Below are positions 40,027-49,789 of a DNA stretch of 64,000 nt, piece by piece. The stretch is from Prorocentrum cordatum (Eukaryota; Sar; Dinophyceae; Prorocentrales; Prorocentraceae). Each line of letters opens with the position of its first letter. The first letter of the stretch is position 1. The notes below the pieces were generated by a model. It did not search any database, was not told the origin of the DNA, and worked only from the letters and a program-made list of their open reading frames with translations. Made by a program: the position numbers and the translations under genes. The DNA lies in the NCBI GenBank assembly GCA_963575745.1, contig CAUYUJ010007224.1:1098234-1162233 (forward strand), read 5' to 3'.

Positions 40027-41613
40027 ATTTCACCCTCCCCGCGAGGCCCGCAGCTGAATATGTTTGGGTCCTTCGCCTGGCTAATTTGTTCCGTGTCCCG
40101 ACCCTTTCTCCGGGCTGGCGGTTCACCCCAAGTCTTGACGGTCCTGAGCCCTGGCGGTGCCCCAGGTGCCGAAGAACGGGCGTTGCTGAATTGAACCCGT
40201 CCTTGCGCTTCTTGACAAAATTTTGCGCTGTTGACTTGAGCCTGTCCCTGAATCGAACCTGCCCTGGCGAATACAGGAGCCGAACGCACCTGCGTTGTTC
40301 GCTGACTGTCCTGAGCCTCCGAATCGAATTGCTCCCAGCGCCGAGCGTTTGGACCCGAGAGAGTCCCAGGGCGGCCCCAGAGGGCCTCGGGAGAGACCCA
40401 CGACGGCCGAGCGGGGGCCCCCCGGCCCGTGACGGCGCCAAGCCGGCCCTACGTGTGTGATCCCCAGGGGAGGCGCCGGCCCCCGAGGGCCTCGACCACC
40501 TCGGGGCTCCAGAGACGGGGGCCAGTGCGGACGTCAAGTCGGGCGTGTCCCTCTACAGGAGGAGGATTCAAAAACAGCCCAGAAATTGTCTGGGGACGAT
40601 TTTTTGAATATTTTTGAATCATGTTTGACCTTGTTTGGATTATTTTGCCTTTATCATCGGAAATCTCCCTGTAGGATGACATGCCAGACCTGCTGCAAAC
40701 GGGGGGCCCAGTCAGAGCGCCAGATCTTGCAGGATGCTGCAGGGCCAGGGTCGTACTGACCCGGGCTCGGGTGCAGGGTCCTGCAGGGTCCTGCAGGATC
40801 TTTCAGGGCCCTGCAAGGCCTGATTGACCCGGGTTTGCACTGGCTCGGGTCAGAAGATCCCCGACCTTTTCCCCAGGGCACGTGGAGAAATGCTGCATGC
40901 TGGGGCGCGCTCCCAGCTCCACGAGGGGGGCTACACGCTGGTCGTTGAAAGTAGGTTTCTTTGGATCCCCAGACCCAAATCTATGTTGGACGCCTTCCTA
41001 CTTCAACTGTCAAGCGGTTTTCCTTTTTCCCTCCTCTTCATGGGCTAGGCGGAAGCCCAATCTACTTTCAACCCTTTCCTACTTCATGCTTCCACCCACC
41101 TCTTCCGACTGGCGGGTTCGGATTCCCGCTGTCTCGTGCACCACTTTTCGATGTGAATTGGGCGGGTTGACGTCTGATTAAGCATGAATGAAGATGTCTT
41201 AGATGGCACCCGATGCAAAGCCACGTGGTGGCGGCCGGCGTCTCGTCCTGAGTCGTTTCTGAGACGGCCCCCTGACCACGAGGGAACGGCCCCCAGAGGC
41301 CGAAAACGAGTCCTCACCACGCATCAGATCACACTGCGCGCCGTCGTGAAAAGTTGGGAGGGTGGGACTCCTTTGCAGATGATTGTGCTAAGTATTGGTG
41401 TGCTGTGCTCGCTTTCACGAGCAAGCCGCTCGTCGCTGCTTGTCTTGCTGCGCGCGGACCGCAAGGCCCTCCGCTCGTCCGCCCCGGGGGCCCTGGCTCA
41501 GGTCAGATGTAGCCAGGACCCCAGTGAAGGGGAGCCGGTTAGTGATTGGGACCCGAGGCCCCAATAATGAACCAGAATCATTAAACGAACTCCACAGGCC
41601 CCCTTGGGTCAAG
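40027..41613. other. No gene recognised; short CCTGCAGGGT repeat
   Basis: 40,700-40,860 contains several GGTCCTGCAGG units and two CTGACCCGGGCTCGGGT/TTGACCCGGGTTTG copies. Other frames have no recognised similarity. Confidence 0.5.
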
Positions 41614-42666
41614 GAAAATCACGACGGGAGGTTGTTCGCTACTTTCGGCCCGGGGGCCCTTCCCTGGCCTCGGGACCGTCAAGAAACGACTCAGGATGAA
41701 AAACCGGTCCCCGGGAGAGGGTCCAGGCTCCTGGGGCCACGGCATGAAAACATCACGACGTCGGGGGTCTGGCTGTTGGGAACCAAGTCTGCCGTAGTTG
41801 CTGTGTCTCTTCGGGTGGCGGCAGTGCCGATTAGTGGAGTCAGGCGGGGTTTGGGCATCCCCCGGCAAACATCACCAGACCAGAACAACTACACACCCAG
41901 TCCCGCCAACGCCCGACCAGGTGCGCCAGAGGCAGCGGCACCAGCTGCCCTTTGCCGGGGGCCTGCCCTCGCCGGGGCCAGGACTGGCCTCGTGGGGGGG
42001 GGGGGCAGCTGCTGCGCCCGGATCTCCGGCGCTGTGCTCTGTGCAGCCCCGGCGCTTCTCCCGGGCCTCGGCCTCCTCAGACCGCCTCGAGTCATGGAGC
42101 AGAAATCACGACTGGAGGCGTTCCGCTACTTTCGGCCTCGGGGGCCCTTGCCGGGCCTCGGGACCTTCAAAAACCGGCTCAGGACGAAAAGCCGGTCCCA
42201 GGGAATGTGCCCTGGGGGTCGCTGTTATGAAAACATCAGGATCATCGGATTTGGGAATATTCCAGTCGCGACTGGCCACATCGGTCGCTAACGATTCTGC
42301 CTGAGAATCTGGGATCGATCGCGACCGATTTAGACTGACCGGTATGGGTCGGTACCGATCGCGGCCGAAAAAAGTTGGTGTCCAGTGGGCCCGTCAGCGG
42401 GCCCACTTGGGCCATCCAGAGCGGGGCCGGGACGAAGCGCTGCCCCGGGGGGAAGGGGCCGCGGAGAGAAAGGGTCAGATCCCCCGACCCCCTCGGGCAA
42501 TGAAAAAAAATGACGGGAGTTTTTTTGTTATTTTCGGCTTCTGAGGGCCCTTACCGGCCCTCGGGACGGTCAAAAAACGCTTCAGGATGAAAAACCAGTC
42601 CAGGAGAATGGGTCGAGACCTCCAGGGGCCGACGCAATGAACAAATTATGACGTCAGGGGTCTGGG
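41614..42666 (+). repeat. Three repeat-F copies in tandem arrangement
   Basis: Copies at 41,614-41,773, 42,101-42,248 and 42,503-42,666, all + strand, spaced about 330 and 255 bases apart. Between the last two lies GATCGCGACCGAT-rich sequence (42,250-42,370) with two inverted GGTCGGTACCGATCG-like motifs. Confidence 0.85.
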
Positions 42667-43134
42667 TTATCGGATGTCTGTCGGCCACGCGCAGAGGGGG
42701 CAGGATGAGGGTGGGAAAGCTTATCAGAAGGAGGCTGCGTCTTAGAAAGCGCGGGCCTTGTCTGTAGATGTAAGACCAGCGCCTTCTCAGAAGCAGCCTC
42801 CTTCTCAGAAGCCTTCCCCCCTCCCCCCCACCCCCTTTGTGCGCGCCGCCAAGTCTGGGTGGTGCTCCTGCTCCGCCCTTCCCCTTCCCTCGTGGAAGCG
42901 GAAGACTCGAGTATGCCAGAATTCGGGTTCGCTAACGCTTTTTCACGGGCCCGTCCTGCTGTTTTCGTGGGATGTTTGCAGCGGGAGCTCGCCGCGTCAG
43001 ATTTCAGATTGAGCCTCGTCATTTTTCTGACGGCCCCGTCAGGCCAACCCGAGTCCCTCGAACCCGAGTCTTTCGTCTCCTCGACCCTTCTCCGAGGCGG
43101 GGGTGTATATATATATATATATACACACATATAC

Positions 43135-43179
<45 letters not shown>

Positions 43180-43437
43180 CACCGCCTGGAGGACCGATTT
43201 TCGGAGGCCTCGACGGGCGGTATAGATCTGGGTATGGTCGGGGCCCCTGGGGCCCAACTACGTCCACATCCGCTGCCGCTGCCCACTGGGGTCCCAGGAC
43301 GTCGCTTCCACGAGCGGTGGATATGCACACATCCCTGCCTCGCACCCTCCCTCTGCGGTCGGGCGAGGGAGTGGGTCCACAGGGAGAAGGGCGGCACGAG
43401 ACGAGATCCGCTCCGTGCAGCGTGCAGCTGATTTCGG
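42667..43437. other. No gene; TTCTCAGAAG motifs and an AT microsatellite
   Basis: 42,700-42,830 has several CTTCTCAGAAGC hairpin motifs. 43,106-43,178 is a TA/CA microsatellite. Confidence 0.6.
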
Positions 43438-43525
43438 CCCCTCCTCCTCCGCCTCCTCCTCCGCCGCCGCCTCCTCCTCCGCCTCCTCCTCCTCCGCCTC
43501 CGCCTCCTCCTCCTCCTCCGGCTCC
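43438..43525 (+). repeat. CTCCGC/CTC microsatellite
   Basis: CTC triplets with CCG interruptions. Confidence 0.9.
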
Positions 43526-43689
43526 ACCAGGCGCTCTTCCTCGATACACTGGTGCCTCCCAGCGCTGGGAGGCGCCGGGGAAAGCCAGCCGCATGAGCTG
43601 ATCCGCTAACCCCCTTTTGACTGAAGCCCCCTGCTTTGTCCCACCCGACCCTCCCCCCCGCTCGATGGTCGAGGCAGCGCATCCAGAAG

Positions 43690-43895
43690 ATTGCAGTGGG
43701 GACACGCCTCAAGAGGCCAGGTGAGCGACTCAGAAAAACGGGGTCGCCGTCATTCGCACGTCAGCTGCCCGCGCAAGCCCGCGCGGAAACGCCCTCGCTT
43801 CACATGTGGCGTGCCGCGCTACCCGCGTGAGCCACCTCGTAAGGTCGCTGTGCCATCTCGCGTGGGACCTCTTTCTTTTCGTCGCTCAGGTGCTT
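43690..43895 (+). repeat. Dispersed repeat G, copy 1
   Basis: CACGTCAGCTGCCCGCGCA, ACGCCCTCGCTTCACATGTG, GTGCCGCGCTACCCG and AAGGTCGCTGTGCCATC recur in variant form and order at 54,650-54,700 and 54,880-55,210. CTTTTCGTCGC follows or precedes in each. Confidence 0.6.
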
Positions 43896-44157
43896 CTGTG
43901 ACCAGGGTGCCTTCGGTGTCGTCCGCGCGCGTGCTGCGCGATGGCTCCGCACCGCAAGGCACACGTTCGGGTGCGGCCTTCGTGGCGCGAGCCCCGCCTC
44001 GCCTGCCTCTCGAGGAGCTGTGGTGTGCTCCTGGCTGGCCTGCTGGCCGCGACGGGCCCCTTCGGGGTCCAGGACTGCCCAGCACGGCTCCGAAATAAAG
44101 AGACCCCTGGAAGTCCCAGGAGGTGGAGGGGAAGGAGGTGCGGTGAAGGGGGAGCGA

Positions 44158-44693
44158 GCCTCCTCCTCCTCCTCCTCCTCCTCCTCCTCCTCCTCCTCCT
44201 CCTCCTCCTCCTCCTCCTCCTCCTCCTCCTCCTCCTCCTCCTCCTCCTCCTCCTCCTCCTCTCCTCCTCCCCCTCCTCCTCCTCCTCCTCCTCCTCCTCT
44301 CATCCTGCCGCAGCGCGCCTCCGCGCGTCTACAGTCCGCGCCCACCGCCGCGGCCCGGGTAAGTCGTTTTCTGGTGTATCGAGGGAGCGAGGAGCTCCTC
44401 TCCTCCTCCTCCTCCTCCTCCTCCTCTTCTTCCTCCTCCTCCTCCTCCTCCTCCTCTCCTTCCTCCTCCTCCCCTCTCCCCCCTCCTCCTCCGCCTCCTC
44501 CTCTCTCCTCTCCTCTTTCCCTACCCTCCTCTCCTCCTCCTCCTCCTTCTCCTCCTCCTCCTCCTCCTCCTCCTCCTCCTCCTCCTCTTCCTCTCCTCCT
44601 CCTCTCACATCCTCCTCCTCCTCCTCTTACTCCTCCTCCTCCCTCCTTCTCCTCCTCCTCCTCCTCCTCCTCCTCCTCCTCCTCCTCCTCCGC
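44158..44693 (+). repeat. Two long (CTC)n arrays separated by 100 bp
   Basis: CTC at 44,158-44,300 and 44,400-44,692. The spacer 44,314-44,358 is bounded by CCGCAG and GTAAGT and could be a 45-base exon (15 codons, in frame); this is speculative. Confidence 0.9.
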
Positions 44694-45224
44694 CGAGTGT
44701 CCCCGACCGTGCTCTCGTGCATCCCGAGGCTCATCATGGAGGAGGGGCACAAAGGTAGAGGCTGGGCCCCGCTCATGTGCACCCAGGGGGTCCAACTTGC
44801 TCTCGGCGAGGCTGGATCCGAGGGTTGTACTTCTGGCCCGTCCACTCTGGCCTCGCCTTGAATGGCTCGGGCACCCAAGGAGGCCGTGGCTCTTGCACCA
44901 TGCTCTTGATAGGGGGCGAGTGGCCGGCCCACTCGGCGTGGTATTCCCAAGCCCTTCATATTGAGGCAATTGTTGGCCGACTTCCACCTCGGTGATCAGC
45001 AGCTTCACTTCATCTCGGTGGCCTCGTTTGTCTGCAAGTCTGCAGACGTCCGCTAGAAGTCGGCAAAGGTTTCCTAGAGCCCAGTAGGTCACGCCTGGCT
45101 GGGGGGACGCACAGCCAGCAGGCCACGCCTGCTGCATCACCGTTCTCGACCACCTGCTGGAGGGCGTCAGCGTCCAGCAAGAAGCGGTACGCTGCAGACC
45201 GTCCGCCATAGCCGATGACGTCGT
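44694..45224. other. Unplaced sequence, weak minus-strand frame
   Basis: On the minus strand about 45,085-45,205 reads 'DADALQQVVENGDAAGVACW', which faintly resembles the first helices of an ankyrin repeat, following the 42-bp repeat array. Not enough for a call. Confidence 0.3.
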
Positions 45225-45562
45225 GCTTTTGTTTCTTTGTACCTCCGTCCTCGTAGCTGATGCTATCGGGCTCGTGCGTCACTGTGCCTCCCTCGTAGCG
45301 AACCGGCATCGGGCCCACTCTTCCCGGATGCACCGTCCTCTGTCGGGCATCCAACATCGTAGCTGTTTGAATCGGGTTCGAGCTTCGCTGTACTACATCT
45401 GTAGCTGATGGCATCGGGTTGATACGTTGCGACATCTCCTTCGTGGCTGACGACATTGGGCTCTTGATTCGTTGTGCGACCGTCGTAGCTGATGGTATCG
45501 GGTTCGTGTTCCGCGCCATCTCCCTCGTAGCTGATGGCGTCGGATACACGCTGCCAGCTGCC
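45225..45562 (-). repeat. 42-bp repeat array, downstream of the minus-strand exon
   Basis: Units of about 42 bp; on the minus strand they read (C/G)ATCAGCTACGAGG, then variable sequence, then CACGAACCCGAT. Starts on the + strand near 45,401, 45,443, 45,485 and 45,527. Translated in the frame of the neighbouring exon the units give 'ISYEGDGAEHEPDT' and 'ISYDGRTTNQEPNV'. Confidence 0.8.
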
Positions 45563-45565
45563 CTT

Positions 45566-45895
45566 TTAGGCCGCTGCATGTTTCTCCTCATCTGCATCCT
45601 CCTCCTCCGAAATCTCGCTGGTGACGTCCATTGCATCAAACTCCGATCCCGCTTGTGATGACGCCCTGCTGTCGCACGGCGTTCCCAGCCTACGGCGGGG
45701 TCTCTTGATGTTGCGCCTGACCAGGTCGTATTTCGGGTCCCGGTACTGGGCGCATTCCCAGCGCACCTGCGGGTCCCCGTAGTGCTGCAGCTGGGGAATG
45801 ATGTAGTCTATCTCCGCATCGATCTGCTCGAGGGTGGGGTAGTACATGGTGTGCTTGTCCTCGATAGCCTTTCTGGCCGCAGCCTCTCTGGTCTC
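45566..45895 (-). CDS. C-terminal exon of an unrecognised protein
   Basis: A minus-strand frame of 109 codons plus TAA starting after an AG acceptor-like CCGCAGAG. It reads 'ETREAAARKAIEDKHTMYYP', 'TLEQIDAEIDYIIPQLQHYG', 'DPQVRWECAQYRDPKYDLVR', then a basic 'RPRRR' and an acidic Ser/Glu tail 'ISEEEDADEEKHAAA'. Composition, low repetition and charge pattern look like a conserved globular domain with a disordered acidic end, but I do not recognise it. It may instead start at the ATG at 45,847. It is flanked on both sides by the same 42-bp repeat; upstream the frame stays open for 72 further bases before a TGA in a repeat unit. The protein could therefore be a repeat protein with damage, or the array may be intronic. 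Confidence 0.5.
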   Translation of the reverse strand, partial: ETREAAARKAIEDKHTMYYPTLEQIDAEIDYIIPQLQHYGDPQVRWECAQYRDPKYDLVRRNIKRPRRRLGTPCDSRASSQAGSEFDAMDVTSEISEEEDADEEKHAAA

Positions 45896-45914
45896 CTCTG
45901 CGGAACCCCCGCGC

Positions 45915-46262
45915 TCGCTGTCGTAGCTGACGACTTCGGACTTGTGGTTCGCGCCGCCACCGTCAGATCATATCGCGTCGGGTTCGTGCTTCCTGTCACC
46001 TCCCGCGGAGCTAATGTCGTCTGGCTCGTGCTTCGCGATACAAGCCCTCGTAGCTGACGGCGTCGGGCGCGTGCTTCGTGTGACCTCCCCCGCAGCTGTC
46101 GACGTCGGGCTCGTGCTTCGCTGCGCCACTCTCGTTGTAGATGGTATCGGGCTCGTGCTTCTCTGCGCCTCGTAGCTGATGGCGTGCTGCACGTCACCGC
46201 CCTCGTAGCTGATGACGTCGGGCTCGTACTTCGTGTTGCCACCCTCGTAGGCTCTGACGCTG
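45915..46262 (-). repeat. 42-bp repeat array, upstream of the minus-strand exon
   Basis: Same repeat and orientation as 45,225-45,562; minus-strand peptides include 'KYEPDVISYEGGD' and 'KHEPDDISSAGGD', with frame slips and one TGA close to the exon. Confidence 0.8.
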
Positions 46263-47049
46263 GGCTCGCGGGTGGTAGCTGCCTCTGCCCTGCAACTGCT
46301 CCCACTGACGGCCGCTCTCGTTTCTTCTTGCACGTTGCCCTGGTTGCCGCTTGCTCCCACTGCCGTCTCGTCTCGCAATGCAGGCGCCTCTGCCGTAGTC
46401 TCTGCCGCCATTGCTGGCCTCTGTTTACTACCACTGCTTCCCGCTGCCACTGTCCGCACATGGTCTGTAGCTGATGACATGTGGTGTGCACTGGTGCACA
46501 CTGCTTGCTGCCACTGTTGGCCCCTCCCACGGCGCGGCGCAAGGGCTGCCGGCATTGCGTGGCCTGCTTGCTTCTGCCACCAGTCCTGCTTGCCCCACCA
46601 ATCGTGCCACCCGCGCAGCTGGTTATTTTCATGGGGCACGGCACATGTTGAGCGCTTTGATGAGCCCATCTTGTTGTTGCATCGTGTCCAATGTCGCAGG
46701 CCTAGAGGTTGACACCAGCACCAAGATCGGCGGCGTTCCTCCACCGAGGGAAGAAAATCCCGATCTCGGTGATGGTGGTAATGTTGTGGCTTCCAAGGTG
46801 ACCGAAATATTACCAACACCGAATTCTAGGATCGTCTCCACCCTGTGGAGGCAGCCCCGTGTCCTGGTGTTGGTGCCCATTTCCAGGCCTCCAACAATGC
46901 GGCTCTCGGAGCCGCCTGCTGCTCGGCTCTACGCAGGAGGCGGGCCTGACGGGCCCGGGAGTGGGCGGCGCGCGGTCGGAGGGCGCGCGGCAGGCCCGCG
47001 GGCCCCGCGCGCAGCGGGGGCGGGCGCCAGGCCCAGCATGGCCCTTCCT
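46263..47049. other. No gene recognised
   Basis: 46,300-46,560 has loose CTGCCACTG/GCTGCCACT repeats. On the minus strand 46,629-46,880 is open and of normal composition ('LDTMQQQDGLIKALNMCRAP') and could be an upstream exon of the 45.6 kb gene; no splice logic was established. Confidence 0.3.
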
Positions 47050-47116
47050 CTCCTCCTCGCCATCCTCCTCCTCCTCCTCCTCCTCCTCCTCCTCCTCCTC
47101 CTCCTCCTCATCATCA

Positions 47117-47161
<45 letters not shown>

Positions 47162-47475
47162 TCATCATCATCATCATCATCACATCATCATCCTCCTTGC
47201 CGCCTCCTTTCCTCTTCTTCTTCTCCTCCTCCTCCTCCTCCACCTCCTCCACCTGCTCCTCCTAATCCTCCGCATCCTCCTCATCCTCCTCCTCCCCCGC
47301 ATCATCCTCCGCATCCTCCTCCCCTCCTCCTCCCCTCCTCCTCCTCCTCCTCCTTCTCCTCCTCCTCCTCCTCCTCCTCCTCCTCCTCCTCCGCATCGTC
47401 ATCCTCCTCCTCATCCTCATCCTCATTCGCATCCTCCCTCCTCTTCTCTTCCTCCTCCTCCTCCCCTCCGCCTCC
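47050..47475 (+). repeat. CTC and ATC microsatellites
   Basis: CTC at 47,062-47,108, ATC at 47,108-47,190, then CTC/CATC mixtures to 47,470. Confidence 0.92.
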
Positions 47476-47756
47476 CTCTTGTGAGCCCACGGGAATCCAC
47501 GGACGGGGGAAGGGGGGGGGAAAGCAGTTGCTGGCGGCCGCAAAGTGGCAGCTCCAGGGCAGCGGCGCTGGCGGCGGTTGAGCTCAAGGTCGCGCGCGCG
47601 CGCCCCCCGACGGACGGGTCCGCGCGCGGCTCGGCGCCGACCCGCCGTGCGCCGCCTGGCCGAGAACGCCTTGCGCGCCTGCCCAGACCCCCGACGCCTT
47701 GACTTGATACACCACTTCGACCCCTGAAAGGGCTCGTACCGACTCCTCCCATTCGG

Positions 47757-48040
47757 TTCGATCCGATGTCGGTGGGTTCCGATTCCGATCCGAGAAGACT
47801 TCGGACTCCGCTGCTGATTCCGAGTTGGCGATGGAGGCCTCATAAGCCTGTCGATTTCCGCTGAATCGACTTCTCCCGACTTGGCTGCCGATTTCCGCCA
47901 ATCCGATTCATTCCGACCGATTTGATTCTGGGCTCTCCTGCACAGAGGTCGCGGCCCGCTCCCCGGGACTGGTGTCTCATCCTGCGCAGTTTTTGACGGC
48001 TCAGGGGCCTGGGGAGGGCCCACGGAGTCCGAAAATCGGA
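47757..48040. repeat. Repeat E copy 2 (+) next to a repeat-F copy (minus)
   Basis: 47,757-47,945 is repeat E. 47,950-48,040 read on the minus strand is repeat F (TCCGTGGGCCCTCCCC, GAGCCGTCAAAAAC, CCAGTCCCGGGGAGCGGG). At 31.2-31.6 kb E is also next to F, but with F in the other orientation. Confidence 0.65.
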
Positions 48041-48054
48041 AAAGATGATAAATC

Positions 48055-48301
48055 AGGTTTCATGCTCATCATCATAATAATCATAATGACAATAATATTG
48101 ATAATCATCAGAATACTAATGATAATCTCAATGATGATAACAACAATAACAATAGTAATACTAATAATAATAATAATAACAATAATAATAATGGTAATAT
48201 TAGTAATAATAATAGTAGTAATAATAGTAATCCTAATAATATTGATGATAGTAAACATACGAACAATAATAATAAGAATCATCATCATTATCATCAGCAC
48301 C

Positions 48302-48348
<47 letters not shown>

Positions 48349-48610
48349 AGTAATAATAATAATAACAATAAGAATAGAATAACAATCATAAGGATACGAA
48401 TAAGAATACCAATGATAAGAGTCATACGATTAATAATGCCACTAGTATTATTATTAATCATCATCATAAGACGAATATTAATCATAATAATAGTAGTAAT
48501 AATAATACGGAGCAAAATAACCTTAATAATCATACTCATAATAGTACTAAGAATGATAATGTTAATAATGCTAATAATACTGATACGAAGAACAAGAAGA
48601 AGGCTAATAA
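48055..48610. repeat. AT-rich island of degenerate AAT/ATC/ATA triplets
   Basis: More than 550 bases with hardly any G or C except in ATC/ATG triplets, giving Ile- or Met-rich frames. It contrasts sharply with the GC-rich surroundings. Confidence 0.9.
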
Positions 48611-49456
48611 TGCTATGCTGTGCGTTGACGACGGCGGGTCCGCGCGTCGCTCGAGCCGGCCTCCCGTGCGCGCCGCGCTGTGGCGCCGAAGCGCACGGCG
48701 CCGCGGCGCCTTGTGCGTTTTCGGGGCGCTGCTAGGTGGAGGCCGAGGGCCCGGGGGGGCGGGGGCCTCAAGCCGAGGCCGAGAGGGCCCCAGAGAGGCC
48801 CCCAAGTGGCGCGAGAAGCCGGGAGCACCTTGGGCCAGGGCCGACGAGACGTAAGAGCGACCCTTCGCCGGAGTGACCTTTGCCACGGGCCCAGTGGAGT
48901 CCCCCGACGGCCGAGCGCGAAGCGGTAACAGCGGCTTGCGCGTCCAGGTTTGGCCACCCCGCGTCCCCCGTTGAGCCGCGCACCAGAGGCCCCTCTTGCC
49001 CAGGGTCGCTCTTGCGTGCAGCCGAGAGGACCACTTCTAGCAGCACCCGAGCGTCTGCGACGCCCGTCGAGCAGAGCGCGAGCCCGCCCGCCTCCTCCGT
49101 CCGCCTCCCCTCTTCGTCCGCCCCTCCGCGTCCGCACTTCCTCCCCGACGTTGTCCGCCGCCCCCCACCCCCCCAGAAACCCACGCCCGCCCCTCTTCGT
49201 CGGCTCCTCGCCCTCCTCGCCTGCTCCTCCCTCTCCCGCCGCCGACCTGCGGCGGCGCCGCCGCGAGCCCCAGGGCGCCGGGCGGCGCCCCGCGCGTCTG
49301 CAGCGCCCGTCGAGCAGCGAGCCAAGTCGCGCGCGAGCACACGCCTGCCGATCGCGCCGGCGGCACGCCGACCAGCGGCGGCGCCAGTCGGCGGGCCCGA
49401 GGGCGCCGGGCGGCGCCGAGGGCCCGCGGCGGCGCGCAGCGCGCTGCGTTGCGCGC
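48611..49456. other. No gene recognised, very GC-rich
   Basis: Long frames on both strands (Ala/Arg/Pro rich) follow from high GC. 48,890-48,970 and 49,040-49,330 contain GCGAGC- and CGTCTGC-type near-duplicates (GACGCCCGTCGAGCAG at 49,060 and AGCGCCCGTCGAGCAG at 49,301). Confidence 0.45.
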
Positions 49457-49459
49457 TCG

Positions 49460-49545
<86 letters not shown>

Positions 49546-49558
49546 TTCGTCGTCGCCT

Positions 49559-49590
<32 letters not shown>

Positions 49591-49605
49591 GTCGTCGTGG
49601 ACGAC
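49457..49605 (+). repeat. (GTC)n microsatellite
   Basis: GTC triplets with two CGCCTTC interruptions. Confidence 0.95.
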
Positions 49606-49789
49606 AAGGGAGCACCTCTCTGGGGCCGCAGGCTGAAGAGATCAGGTCGCACTCGGCGAGGCCATGGTCGTTGGATGACGCCTGCAGCCCTCTGGTGGTG
49701 CCCTCTGCCACGCGGGCTGCGTCGACCCCCCTTCATCACGTCCTCGCGTCCTCGCCCTCCTTCAGTCTTCGCGCGCGCTCACGGGGGAC

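Noticed and set aside
45085-45205. Ankyrin repeat protein on the minus strand
   Set aside because: Only the first helix resembles an ankyrin repeat; the canonical Thr-Pro-Leu-His tetrapeptide and further repeats are missing.
46968-47040. Promoter-like GC box cluster
   Set aside because: High GC is general here and dinoflagellates lack canonical promoters that could be recognised this way.
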